Assembly: GCA_001796335.1 (NCBI GenBank)
Contig: MGMF01000026.1
Coordinates: 1 to 64,000, forward strand
Length of the DNA stretch: 64,000 nucleotides
From: Chloroflexi bacterium GWB2_49_20
GTDB taxonomy: Bacteria; Chloroflexota; Anaerolineae; Anaerolineales; Villigracilaceae
Direction of reading: 5' to 3'
Part shown: positions 32,274 to 41,355 of the stretch, piece by piece
Numbering within the stretch: the stretch's first letter is position 1
Layout of the letters: every line of letters begins with the position of its first letter
Translations under genes and position numbers: made by a program
Notes under the pieces: generated by a model
What the model was told of the DNA's origin: nothing
Databases searched by the model: none
The model's input: only the letters and a program-made list of their open reading frames with translations

Positions 32274-35021
32274 ATGACAAAAAAATGGGTCTATTTGTTT
32301 GATGATGTTTCCAGCGCGGAAAAAGCAGCTGGCAGTTGGGAAGGTGTTCGAGCCTTGTTGGGGGGTAAAGGCGCCGGCTTGGCAGATATGACGCGGGCTG
32401 GCGTACCCGTTCCACCAGGATTTACTGTAACCACGGAAGCTTGTAATGCATATTCTTCAAAAGGAAAATTTCCCGAAGGGATGTGGGAACAGGAGCTTGA
32501 GGCTCTTAAGGTGGTTGAAAAAAAAACCGGTAAAAGGTTCAATGATAATAGTAACCCCTTGTTAGTCTCCTGCCGGTCAGGTGCCAAATTTTCCATGCCA
32601 GGTATGATGGATACGGTATTAAACCTGGGTTTGACAGACCAGACTGCAGAAGCCATGATCAAACTGACAGAAAACCCTCGCTTTGTATATGATTCCTACC
32701 GCCGTTTGGTGGAAATGTTTGGTTCGGTTGTGCTTGGAATTTCTGATGAGGCTTTTGAGCGCCCAATGGCTGAATATAAAGCCAATAAAGGTTATACAAC
32801 TGATACCCAGATGAACGCAGATGATTGGAAAAGCCTGGTTGAGATATTCAAACAAGTCATAGAAAAAGAAAAAGGATTCGAATTTCCGCAGGATCCTTAC
32901 AAGCAACTTGAGCTGGCAACGGAAGCGGTTTTTAAATCTTGGAATGGAAAACGGGCAGTAGATTATCGACATGCCACCAATATTCCAGATGACCTGGGGA
33001 CAGCTGTGAACATTGTGACCATGGTTTTTGGAAACATGGGTGATGATTCAGGTACAGGTGTGGCATTCACCAGGGATCCATCAACAGGAGATAAAAAGAT
33101 GATGGGGGATTACCTGTTGAATGCACAAGGCGAAGATGTTGTGGCAGGCATCCGCAATGCAGATCCAATTGAGAAAATGCAGGGAACGATGCCGGAAGTA
33201 TATGCTCAATTCATGGAGATCACTTCCCGGTTGGAGAAGCATTATAAAGAGATGCAGGATGTCGAATTTACGATTGAGCGCGGAAAATTATGGATGCTGC
33301 AAACCCGAAACGGGAAACGCACGGCCAAATCAGCAGTAAAAATTGCCACGGATATGGCGAATGAAGGCTTGATCTCCCGGGAAGATGCAGTACTGCGTGT
33401 GTCCACCGACCAGGTTGATGCACTGCTGCACCCGCAATTTGACGAGAAAGTTAAAAAAGAGTTTCCGTTGTTTACAAAAGGTGTTAATGCCTCACCCGGG
33501 GCGGCTGTAGGACAGATCTACTTTGATGCAGACACTACTGAAAAAATGGGTAAAGAAGCAAAACAGGATGTCATCATGGTGCGCCCATTCACCAAACCAG
33601 ATGATGTACATGGAATGCTGGCCTCTCAGGGTATTTTAACCAGTGAAGGTGGTGCGACTTCACATGCTGCAGTAGTTGCGCGACAATTTGGCATCCCTTG
33701 TGTTGTTGGAGCTTCATCGGTAAAGATCGACCTGGATAAACGGCAGATGGAAGTGGATGGGCAGGTTGTGAAAGAGGGTGAATGGATCTCGGTGGATGGC
33801 ACCACCGGGCAAGTGTACCTGGGTCGCATCCCGACAGGTGCACCATCCCTTGAAGAGCAAACTGACCTGTTGACTTTGTTAACCTGGGCGGATGAGATCG
33901 CTGCCAGGGATGGTATTCGGCAGGCACCCACTGGTTGGCCAACCCGAGGCTTACAAGTATGGGCAAATGCAGATTATCCACAAGATGCACGCCGGGCACG
34001 TTCTTATGGCGCCAAGGGAATTGGTTTATGCCGAACCGAGCATATGTTCTTTGAACAGGAACGTTTGCCAATTGTACAGCACATGATCCTGTCTGAAACC
34101 AGCCAGGAACGTACCATCGCTTTGAATGAACTCCTCCCTTACCAACGCAAGGATTTTGACGGCCTGTTTGAAGCCATGGACGGGTACCCGGTGATCATCC
34201 GATTGATCGATCCACCCTTGCACGAATTCATGCCAGACGAAGAAAAACTGCTGGAAGAAGTGATCACCATGCGCGTTAAAGATGAGACACAAGGATTAGC
34301 AGAAAAAGAGAACCTGTTGGAATCCATTAAAGGGATGCATGAATCCAACCCGATGATGGGATTACGTGGTGTGCGTTTGAGCATTGTCATGCCCGAAATT
34401 GTAGAGATGCAGGTGCGGGCGATCTTTGAGGCAGCCGCAGATTGCACCTTGAGAAAAATTGTGGTTAAACCAGAAGTAATGATCCCTCTCACAGGAACGG
34501 TAAAGGAACTCGAATGGATCCAGCCCCGGTTGGAGCGGATTGCCAAAACCGTGATGGAAGAAAAGAAAGTACAGTTTACTTACAAATTTGGAACCATGAT
34601 CGAGATCCCGCGTGCATGTGTGACTGCGGCTGAAGTGGCCACGCGTGCAGAATTCTTCTCCTTTGGCACAAATGACCTTACCCAGATGACCTTCGGTTAT
34701 TCACGGGATGACGCTGAGCGGAATTTCCTTGTGACCTACGTGGAGCAAGGTATCCTGCCTGTAAACCCATTCCAGACTTTGGATCGGGACGGCGTTGGGC
34801 AACTGATGAAAATGGCAATAGCTGAAGGCCGCAAGACCCGTCCGGACCTGGAGGTGGGCATATGTGGAGAGCATGGAGGCGATCCTGATTCAATCGAATG
34901 GTGTCACCTGATTGGGAACCATTACGTATCATGTTCTCCGTTCCGTGTTCCGGTAGCCCGCCTGGCGGCTGCCCAAGTTGCCTTGAAACATAGCGGTAAA
35001 CAGACCGTCGAAGACAAATAA
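32274..35021 (+). CDS. ppdK: Pyruvate, phosphate dikinase
   Basis: PPDK interconverts pyruvate, ATP and phosphate with phosphoenolpyruvate, AMP and pyrophosphate. The 915-residue protein has the N-terminal ATP-grasp part (LGGKGAGLADMTRAGVPVPPG, MPGMMDTVLNLGLT, RRLVEMFG and QTRNGKRTAKSA), the phosphohistidine domain LTSEGGATSHAAVVAR near residue 455, and the PEP/pyruvate TIM barrel with GICGEHGGDP carrying the catalytic Cys. I chose ATG 32274, preceded by CGGAGG. An upstream ATG at 32226 adds 16 unlikely residues. It supports gluconeogenic or reversible PEP metabolism in an anaerobe. Confidence 0.95.
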   Translation: MTKKWVYLFDDVSSAEKAAGSWEGVRALLGGKGAGLADMTRAGVPVPPGFTVTTEACNAYSSKGKFPEGMWEQELEALKVVEKKTGKRFNDNSNPLLVSCRSGAKFSMPGMMDTVLNLGLTDQTAEAMIKLTENPRFVYDSYRRLVEMFGSVVLGISDEAFERPMAEYKANKGYTTDTQMNADDWKSLVEIFKQVIEKEKGFEFPQDPYKQLELATEAVFKSWNGKRAVDYRHATNIPDDLGTAVNIVTMVFGNMGDDSGTGVAFTRDPSTGDKKMMGDYLLNAQGEDVVAGIRNADPIEKMQGTMPEVYAQFMEITSRLEKHYKEMQDVEFTIERGKLWMLQTRNGKRTAKSAVKIATDMANEGLISREDAVLRVSTDQVDALLHPQFDEKVKKEFPLFTKGVNASPGAAVGQIYFDADTTEKMGKEAKQDVIMVRPFTKPDDVHGMLASQGILTSEGGATSHAAVVARQFGIPCVVGASSVKIDLDKRQMEVDGQVVKEGEWISVDGTTGQVYLGRIPTGAPSLEEQTDLLTLLTWADEIAARDGIRQAPTGWPTRGLQVWANADYPQDARRARSYGAKGIGLCRTEHMFFEQERLPIVQHMILSETSQERTIALNELLPYQRKDFDGLFEAMDGYPVIIRLIDPPLHEFMPDEEKLLEEVITMRVKDETQGLAEKENLLESIKGMHESNPMMGLRGVRLSIVMPEIVEMQVRAIFEAAADCTLRKIVVKPEVMIPLTGTVKELEWIQPRLERIAKTVMEEKKVQFTYKFGTMIEIPRACVTAAEVATRAEFFSFGTNDLTQMTFGYSRDDAERNFLVTYVEQGILPVNPFQTLDRDGVGQLMKMAIAEGRKTRPDLEVGICGEHGGDPDSIEWCHLIGNHYVSCSPFRVPVARLAAAQVALKHSGKQTVEDK

Positions 35022-35038
35022 GTACCTGTTGAAATTCA

Positions 35039-35072
35039 ATCGGGCGATACATCCAGAAGGTGTACCGCCCGA
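35039..35072 (+). terminator. Terminator-like stem after ppdK
   Basis: ATCGGGCGATACATCC (35039-35054) and GGTGTACCGCCCGAT (about 35059-35073) form an imperfect stem with strong GC base pairs at its foot. The following TAAGTTTAATGG has only a weak T-run. It sits between convergent ppdK and the GDPD gene and could serve both. Confidence 0.5.
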
Positions 35073-35103
35073 TAAGTTTAATGGATGTGTTATAGCAGTT
35101 GAA

Positions 35104-36003
35104 CTAATTGGAAGGATTTCGGCCGAGTAGTTTCATTAAAAGATCCGGGCGGTCGGTGATGATCCCATCCACTCCCATATCTATCATGTGCTTCATCTCT
35201 TGAGGATCATCGATCGTCCAAACATCCACGCGCAAGTTTCTTTCATGGGCAGCCCGGACAAAATGGGGAGTCATGATCGTGATCCCGCTGCTTTTTATTG
35301 GAACCTGGAATGTTTTGAAATTGGGGCTGTACCAGTGGCCGAGATAGGCAAAATTCATGAATACGAAGATCCGGGTTTCACTTTCATCAGCCGAGGTGGT
35401 AACTTCAGGGCATATCTTTCGAAATGCCGCGGTATTTTGGTGGGAGAATGATGCCGCGATGACTTTATCCTGCATATTATATTTCCGGATCAGATCACAG
35501 AAAGCTGTGTAAATTGGCGGATCTGTTTGTTTCATGTCAATGTTAAAGCGCATATCGGGGAAGGCTTTGAATACTTCTTCGAGAGATAAATAGGTGATCC
35601 CCTGGCCTCTAAATGGGAAGGTTGGACCATCTTTAGGAGACCAGTTATAGGCAGCATCGAGTGTTCGCAGTTCTACAAAGGTTAGATCGGCTACACGTCC
35701 AACCCCATTGCTTTTTCCATCCACCCTTTCATCATGGCTGACAACCAGGACACCATCCCTGGTCTGGCGGATATCGGTTTCAATGACATCCACGCCCATA
35801 TTAACGGCGTGTTGAAATGCATACATGGTGTTACCAGGCCAGATCCCGTCTCCACCCTGATGGGCAATCACCAGGGGGATTGGCAGGCTTGATAAATAGA
35901 AAGCGGAATCCCCAGCCTTTTTGGAAATAATAGCTGTGATGCCTAAGATCAGTACCAGGGCAGCCAGGATATAGGTGAATATTTTTCTGGATGGTTTTAT
36001 CAT
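35104..36003 (-). CDS. Membrane-anchored glycerophosphodiester phosphodiesterase family protein
   Basis: A 299-residue GDPD-fold protein with an N-terminal hydrophobic anchor (residues 8-27). The barrel core reads VIAHQGGDGIWPGNTMYAF, VDVIETDIRQTRDGVLVVSH (the ExD pair and second His), and NIDMKQ. The C-terminal GVDGIITDRPD is typical. The usual HR..PENT motif appears as HQ..PGNT, so the Arg and the Glu of the motif are changed. The metal ligands in ETD are kept. The expected role is hydrolysis of glycerophosphodiesters outside the membrane, although the altered motif leaves the substrate open. Confidence 0.85.
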   Translation of the reverse strand: MIKPSRKIFTYILAALVLILGITAIISKKAGDSAFYLSSLPIPLVIAHQGGDGIWPGNTMYAFQHAVNMGVDVIETDIRQTRDGVLVVSHDERVDGKSNGVGRVADLTFVELRTLDAAYNWSPKDGPTFPFRGQGITYLSLEEVFKAFPDMRFNIDMKQTDPPIYTAFCDLIRKYNMQDKVIAASFSHQNTAAFRKICPEVTTSADESETRIFVFMNFAYLGHWYSPNFKTFQVPIKSSGITIMTPHFVRAAHERNLRVDVWTIDDPQEMKHMIDMGVDGIITDRPDLLMKLLGRNPSN

Positions 36004-36048
36004 GAATAGTTTTCTCCTTTGGCAAGAGTTAATTATTTGGAAATAATA

Positions 36049-37074
36049 TCAAGAAACGAAGGGTTGCAGAAAGGCAACAACATTTTCACCCAGCTCGTCA
36101 ATTTTGTAGCCTCCTTCCAAAACAAGCGCTGTTGGCAGGTGGAGATCCGAAATCTTCTTGCCAAAGCTGGAAAAACCATTGCGGGTAACCCTAAAATCAC
36201 CCAGTGGATCACCGGTATAAGTATCAAACCCGGCAGAAACAATCAGGAAATCTGGTGAGAACTTGTCCACAAATTCGAGTGCCCTATCCAGTATCTGCTG
36301 GTAGAGATCGTCACCTGTTTGGTGAGGGAGGGGAAAATTATGGTGGAACCCTTTACCAGGTCCGGAGCCAGTTTCGTGGGCATAACCCGCATAAGACGGA
36401 TACTCCCAGGCAGGGTCTGCATGCAGTGAAATGGTCAGAACATCCGATCGTTCGTAAAATATTGCCTGTGTCCCATTGCCTGCATGGTAGTCAATATCCA
36501 AAATAGCGACTTTTCCAAGCCTGGATAACCATTGAGCCGCAATGGGTGCATTATTGAGATAGCAAAAGCCACCGCAGATCTCTGGCCCTGAATGGTGACC
36601 GGGAGGGCGGCTTATTGCAAAGGCTGGGCATTTGCGTGCGGCTGACACCTGTGCAGCAGAAAGTGCACATTGGGCCGAGGTTATGGCTGATATGTAGGTA
36701 TATTTGTTTACCGGTACATACATATCGGTCATGAAGAAACCATCCTGGTCAGGTATATTATCAAACGTGGTTGCTTTGGGGTTAAATCCCGGTGTATATG
36801 GAATAAAAGCCATATTTTCTTCATCGGAATAAACCTTCCAATCTTCGTAGGCATGCTTAAGATAATCCAGATATCTGGTGGTATGGATCTGTAAAATGGG
36901 TTCCATCCCAAAATCGTGGGGAGGCACGATCTCTGCCCAATCGGTAGTATTCAGGCAAGAAAGTATAGAATCAACCCGTTGGGGGACTTCAAATTGGGCA
37001 TCATAATCAGCGGGTCTTAATTTGGGTAGGCCAAAGGAATGACTTTTATGAACATCTGAATAAAAAATTTTCAT
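36049..37074 (-). CDS. Class II histone-deacetylase-family amidohydrolase
   Basis: The 341-residue protein is a zinc-dependent deacetylase of the HDAC/acetylpolyamine amidohydrolase superfamily. It shows AISRPPGHHSG with the His pair, GGFCYLNNAPIA, AILDIDYHAGNGTQ with the zinc ligands Asp and His, TISLHADP, LIVSAGFDTYTGDPLG with the second Asp, and LEGGY. In bacteria these enzymes remove acyl groups from polyamines or lysines. The substrate cannot be read. It lies 45 bases upstream of the GDPD gene on the same strand and is divergent from the BTAD regulator. Confidence 0.9.
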   Translation of the reverse strand: MKIFYSDVHKSHSFGLPKLRPADYDAQFEVPQRVDSILSCLNTTDWAEIVPPHDFGMEPILQIHTTRYLDYLKHAYEDWKVYSDEENMAFIPYTPGFNPKATTFDNIPDQDGFFMTDMYVPVNKYTYISAITSAQCALSAAQVSAARKCPAFAISRPPGHHSGPEICGGFCYLNNAPIAAQWLSRLGKVAILDIDYHAGNGTQAIFYERSDVLTISLHADPAWEYPSYAGYAHETGSGPGKGFHHNFPLPHQTGDDLYQQILDRALEFVDKFSPDFLIVSAGFDTYTGDPLGDFRVTRNGFSSFGKKISDLHLPTALVLEGGYKIDELGENVVAFLQPFVS

Positions 37075-37422
37075 TAATTAAGCCTGACTTGGACAAAGTA
37101 ACAGGAGTTTTGAAATATTATAGTGGCAAAATCAGAATTGATGGCAATATGCGACAGTTAAAAAGAATATCGGTTGAAGAACCGATATTCTGTGGGCAAA
37201 ATTAAGTTGGTTTCCTGAAGTAGTGTAAACTTCTTTCTGTAATTTCGCAAAAGAGTAGGTCAGGTGTTATTCTCACGGTGACCAAAAAATTATACCAATT
37301 GTTAAATTACAAAACGATCTAATGTTTTCAATTCTACGATAGAATGCCAAAATTTGTTCCACTTTTTCCCCAATTAGTGTAACATAAGGGAAATAATTTG
37401 TCCTAATTATATTGAAAAAACC
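37075..37422. other. 348-base divergent intergenic region
   Basis: It holds the promoters of the HDAC-like gene (reverse strand) and of the large regulator (forward strand). Besides the perfect hairpin at 37164-37191 I see AT-rich sequence with no coding frame. No clear -35/-10 pair with consensus spacing was found. Confidence 0.5.
37164..37191. promoter_or_regulatory. Perfect 12-bp inverted repeat in a divergent promoter region
   Basis: AGAATATCGGTT (37164-37175) and AACCGATATTCT (37180-37191) are perfect complements around a GAAG loop. No gene ends nearby, so a terminator role is unlikely unless for an unseen transcript. A protein-binding operator or attenuator is more likely. Confidence 0.55.
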
Positions 37423-40400
37423 ATGCTAATCGCTTTACCATCCATACGGCAACCACAACGACGCTCAAAATTATTGCGCAGATTGCGTCTATTGGATCTC
37501 ATTCACCAAAATGCGAGCCGAAAATTAACCTTTATTTGCGCTCCAGCAGGTTTTGGAAAGACGACTTTATTAATTGACTATGCAGATGACACTGATGTTA
37601 ATGTTTGTTGGTATCAGATCAAATATACCGATAATAATCTCTCCCTATTTTTCCAACATTTATTAGCTTCAATACGTGAGAAGCAGCCACACTTTGGAAC
37701 TGAACTTCAAAACATGTTATTCCAGGGATCGAATATGTCTCCACGGACTCTGGCAACTGAATTGGTCAATGAGTTTTCTCAAGGGATCCAGGACTTTACT
37801 GTATTAATCCTGGATGATTACCACCTGGTATGCGAAGAACTGGAAATTGTAACGTTTATTGAATACCTGTTGGAATATCTACCTGAGCATGTGCGCATTA
37901 TCATCGGTTCGAGAAGTGTTTATGGTATTCCAACCGCGTCATTGTATGTTAATGAAGAATTAGCAATCATAGCAGAGGATGATCTGCGCTTTCGGTCGAA
38001 TGAAGTTAAAGACTTGGCGCGACAACATTTCCAAATCAGACTCACCAACGAGCAGGCGGATGAAATTGTCCAACAGGCCGATGGTTGGATAATTGCCATC
38101 CTTCTGGCATTCCGGGACGGAACCCTATCTTCTGCCATTCCAAAATTAGCAGAAGCCCGTGAGAGAGTTTATGACTTCTTCGGGAAAGAAGTATATGCCT
38201 ACCTTCCTGACGATGTAAAATTTTTTCTACAAGTCACAGCAATCTGCGATGAATTTAACTCTGAACAGGCAAATTTCGTACTGGATGTCAGCACCTCTGA
38301 GACAACTATTCATTATCTCGAAGACCAGAATTTGTTTATTTCATCTTTCCAATCTACAAAAGGGGTCTATTATCAATACCACCAATTATTTAAAGATTTC
38401 CTCGAGTCGTGTTTTTTGGATTTACCTGGAAATAAGCAGGAAGAAATCCGGCGAAAAATCGCAAAGTGGTTTGAGGAGCATAATGAGTTTCAAAACGCCA
38501 TACGACACCTTCAAAAAGCCGGAGACCGGGATTATGTGGCGAGGATCATGGACGGTCAGGCTAAGGCCATGTATATATCTGGACAGGAAGCCATCCTGGA
38601 GGAGTGGTACAAAACATTACTCCAACCAACCGATATAAGACAACTGGCTCCCGATTTACTCCTGAACCTGGTCAAGGCTAGAATAAGCCAGGGAAAAATG
38701 GAAGGATGTCTCGAACTTTTATCTTTGGCTGAACCAGTATTTAAAGAACGTAATGAATTTGAAAACCTGGCAAATCTGCTTGTGATGAGGGGATTAACTT
38801 TTAGGTTTAATGGAGAATATAAAGAAGCGGTTTATTATGCCAATCTTGCAGAGAAATATGTAACAGAACATAACCTGGACCGGCATTATGCATACCAGGC
38901 CATACGCGTTAAAGGTCTGGGGTTATTCCACCAGGGATTTCCTGAACAATCTTTGGATGTACTTAATGAGGCAATGATTGGTTTCAAGGATTTACTTGCC
39001 AAAAACCCATCAGACAGACTCAAGCATGAAGTCATAATGATCCTGGCAGATATTGGATTCATTGCTTTGGGGCAAGGCGATGTTTTTAAAGCTCAAAGCA
39101 GTTTCAGGGAGGCGTTTGAACTCAGCTTAAATATGCGCGGTAACCAGGGAGATCTGGCAACCAGCGCCAATAACTTTGCTTACCTATCTTTCTTATTAGG
39201 AGATTTTCAAAAAGCCTGGCAGTATTACGAACAAGCCTTGCAGACAGCAGAACAAGTTGGTTGGGATCGTGTGATTGTTAATATTCTTAATAGTCAGTCC
39301 GAGTTACTGCTACAGGTTGATGAACTGGAATTGGCAGAGAATGCCCTTCAAAGAGCCATTAAAATTCTTGAGAAAATGCCTTCCGGTAAGAATTCAAGTA
39401 ATACCTTTCAGATAATGGCCGAACTCGAAACATTGAAAGGTAATTTCAACCAGGCAATGTATTTCTTGAGGGAAGCAGCTGCAGCAGGTTCAACCGATTT
39501 CAACAATCCCGAATATCAGATAAGAATGGCTGAAATATACCTGGCAATGGAACAACCCGAATTGGTATCTTCAACCCTTGGCAAAATCATGCACAAACTG
39601 GATGAAAATGCGAACCCAAGCCAGGCACGTTCCAAAGCTTACTATATGATGGCCATTGTAGAATTTCAATCGGGAAAAACGGGGGAAGATACCCAGCAGT
39701 ACCTTGCGAAAGCATTGGGATGTGCTGCTCAACTTGGGTACGATCAATTCTTGGTGATTTTAACCCGCCGATACCCTGATATGGCATTGACCGTTTCCAG
39801 AGCGTGGAAAAATAAACATCTGGCTACTATTATCGAGAGAATTAATAATTATCAGACAGGTTACCACCATCTGGTCACTAAAAAAGATATTACAGAGGAT
39901 ACACCAGCTCTCACCTTTCAAGTTCGGGCATTTGGAGATGGTGAGATCCGAAGTAATACAGAAATTATTCCAAATTCTGTCTGGCAATCTGCAGGAGCGC
40001 GGGCTTTATTCTATTTCATTCTTGATCGAGGAAAAGTAAAGCGCGATGATATTGTCGTTCAATTTTGGCCTGAATTCAGCAATGCAAAGGTAAACAGTAA
40101 TTTTCATGCCACTTTGTGGCGAGTGCGAAATGCGCTGGGCTCCAAACAAATCATAGCATTTGATGGCATATATTATTCGATCAATCAGGCGACCATATTC
40201 TATGATGTTTTGGAATTTGAAGAGCTCCTTGAAAAACTTAAGACTACAAATTTGTCTGAAATCGAACAACGAGAGTTGGGTTTGCAAGTGGTTGAGCTGT
40301 ACCATGGTGACTTTTTGGGTGATATTGATATGTCCTGGTTTGATAAGCGTCGAGCGGAATTAAGAGAAAAATATCGAAATCACCTGGAAAAAATGGCAGA

Positions 40401-40629
40401 AAAAGCGATGGATCGTAATTCCTACACAGATGCCAGGAATTATTATGAAAAGGCAATTGAATTGGACCCCTATCAGGATTATTTCCATTTGGGACTTGTG
40501 AAATGCCTTTTAAGAATGAAATCACCTGCGGCAGCCAAAGCACACTACCTGAACTACCTTCGTTTGTTGCATGATGAGCTTGGGATTGAGCCAATACCGG
40601 AGTTAAAGGACATCTTTGATAGGATCTAA
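37423..40629 (+). CDS. Large MalT/STAND-type ATPase with TPR repeats and C-terminal BTAD winged-helix regulator
   Basis: A 1068-residue transcriptional regulator. The Walker A APAGFGKTT (40-48) and LILDDYHLV (Walker B, near 130) define a STAND/MalT-like NTPase. A winged-helix and helical region follows, then about ten TPR-like repeats across 400-800. Last comes an OmpR-type winged helix (VVQFWPEFSNAKVNSNFHATLWRVRNALG) and a bacterial transcriptional activator domain with TPRs (LGLVKCLLRMKSPAAAKAHY, DELGIEPIPEL). In SARP regulators the winged helix and BTAD are N-terminal; here they are at the C-terminus. Such proteins switch on genes when a ligand binds the TPR region and ATP binds. It may control the small-peptide genes just downstream. 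Confidence 0.85.
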   Translation: MLIALPSIRQPQRRSKLLRRLRLLDLIHQNASRKLTFICAPAGFGKTTLLIDYADDTDVNVCWYQIKYTDNNLSLFFQHLLASIREKQPHFGTELQNMLFQGSNMSPRTLATELVNEFSQGIQDFTVLILDDYHLVCEELEIVTFIEYLLEYLPEHVRIIIGSRSVYGIPTASLYVNEELAIIAEDDLRFRSNEVKDLARQHFQIRLTNEQADEIVQQADGWIIAILLAFRDGTLSSAIPKLAEARERVYDFFGKEVYAYLPDDVKFFLQVTAICDEFNSEQANFVLDVSTSETTIHYLEDQNLFISSFQSTKGVYYQYHQLFKDFLESCFLDLPGNKQEEIRRKIAKWFEEHNEFQNAIRHLQKAGDRDYVARIMDGQAKAMYISGQEAILEEWYKTLLQPTDIRQLAPDLLLNLVKARISQGKMEGCLELLSLAEPVFKERNEFENLANLLVMRGLTFRFNGEYKEAVYYANLAEKYVTEHNLDRHYAYQAIRVKGLGLFHQGFPEQSLDVLNEAMIGFKDLLAKNPSDRLKHEVIMILADIGFIALGQGDVFKAQSSFREAFELSLNMRGNQGDLATSANNFAYLSFLLGDFQKAWQYYEQALQTAEQVGWDRVIVNILNSQSELLLQVDELELAENALQRAIKILEKMPSGKNSSNTFQIMAELETLKGNFNQAMYFLREAAAAGSTDFNNPEYQIRMAEIYLAMEQPELVSSTLGKIMHKLDENANPSQARSKAYYMMAIVEFQSGKTGEDTQQYLAKALGCAAQLGYDQFLVILTRRYPDMALTVSRAWKNKHLATIIERINNYQTGYHHLVTKKDITEDTPALTFQVRAFGDGEIRSNTEIIPNSVWQSAGARALFYFILDRGKVKRDDIVVQFWPEFSNAKVNSNFHATLWRVRNALGSKQIIAFDGIYYSINQATIFYDVLEFEELLEKLKTTNLSEIEQRELGLQVVELYHGDFLGDIDMSWFDKRRAELREKYRNHLEKMAEKAMDRNSYTDARNYYEKAIELDPYQDYFHLGLVKCLLRMKSPAAAKAHYLNYLRLLHDELGIEPIPELKDIFDRI

Positions 40630-40656
40630 ATTAAAAAACTGAAATCAAGAATGATC

Positions 40657-40701
40657 GTCCCGGAACCTGGAAGGACCCCTCCAAGTACCGGGACTTTTTT
40701 T
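40657..40701 (+). terminator. Intrinsic terminator of the regulator gene
   Basis: GTCCCGG (40657-40663) pairs with CCGGGAC (40688-40694); the inner segment AACCTGGAAGG/CCTCCAAGTA continues the stem with gaps. It is followed by seven T residues at 40695-40701. Confidence 0.85.
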
Positions 40702-40767
40702 GTTCATACTTTCGTTCATAGTGGTTGTTTAGAATTACCCTAAACTAATAGATATCTGGAGGAAGAT

Positions 40768-40926
40768 ATGATCAAAAATATTATGAATAATGTTGTTACT
40801 TTTTCTTCAACTGTGAACCTTGGGATGGTCGTCAGAATTCTTGTTCTTTTGGCCCTGGTATTTGCAGCCCTGGCTCATCCAGGATCGGTTTTGGCTGAAC
40901 CTTCCTGGGGCGGATCTGTGGGGTAG
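40768..40926 (+). CDS. 52-residue exported micropeptide precursor (candidate signal peptide/pheromone)
   Basis: The ATG at 40768 has an ideal ribosome site (TGGAGGAAG, six bases upstream). The 52-codon frame encodes a basic and polar start, a hydrophobic core RILVLLALVFAALAHPG, and SVLA, a signal-peptidase I-type site, leaving a predicted nine-residue product EPSWGGSVG. It is too short for a folded protein. The TAG lies at the left arm of a small stem TAGGCA/TGCCTA (40924-40940). It sits between the TPR-containing regulator and an Os1348-like gene. It could be an exported peptide signal, a leader peptide or a non-functional remnant. No known family is claimed. Confidence 0.5.
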   Translation: MIKNIMNNVVTFSSTVNLGMVVRILVLLALVFAALAHPGSVLAEPSWGGSVG

Positions 40927-40949
40927 GCACTAAATGCCTATCGAATATT

Positions 40950-41162
40950 ATGACAAAATTAGAGATTAACGCGCTTGCGACTCGGGCGCTTACTGACAGG
41001 AATTTTGAAGCAGCCATACTCAATGGCCACCGCTACGAGCGTTTACAGGAATTCCAGCTTCCTGTAGGTGTAGTGAATGCAATCATGCAGATCAAGGGAG
41101 AAAATCTTCAGCAATTTATTTACCAGCTGAATGATCTGGTTAATTCTCCTGTAGCCCTGTAG
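40950..41162 (+). CDS. Os1348/NHLP-like small leader-type protein
   Basis: A 70-residue protein, INALATRALTDRNFEAAILN then ERLQEFQLPVGVVNAIMQIK, then a helix ending ENLQQFIYQLNDLV. The pattern (xLATRALTDxxF...LPxxxVxAI...L) resembles the Os1348 family, related to nitrile-hydratase-like leader peptides (NHLP) and LigA, which often precede or accompany peptide modification genes. The ATG at 40950 has no strong ribosome site, so it may be coupled to the upstream micropeptide. No modification enzyme is next to it. The resemblance is by pattern and not tested. Confidence 0.6.
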   Translation: MTKLEINALATRALTDRNFEAAILNGHRYERLQEFQLPVGVVNAIMQIKGENLQQFIYQLNDLVNSPVAL

Positions 41163-41355
41163 TCTATCCCAGTTATTAGGCGATGACCAGAAATTAGTTG
41201 GTATAGCCATTATGGGAGAGCGATGTATCATCGTTCTCCCAATACTTGATTTTCGATTTGGGAATTAGGCAGCTCGTAATCTGGCGAGTTTGCTTTATTT
41301 AAGAATTAGGTAAAAAACGTGTGAGCATAGATCTTATGAGGACGGTACTCTGAGA

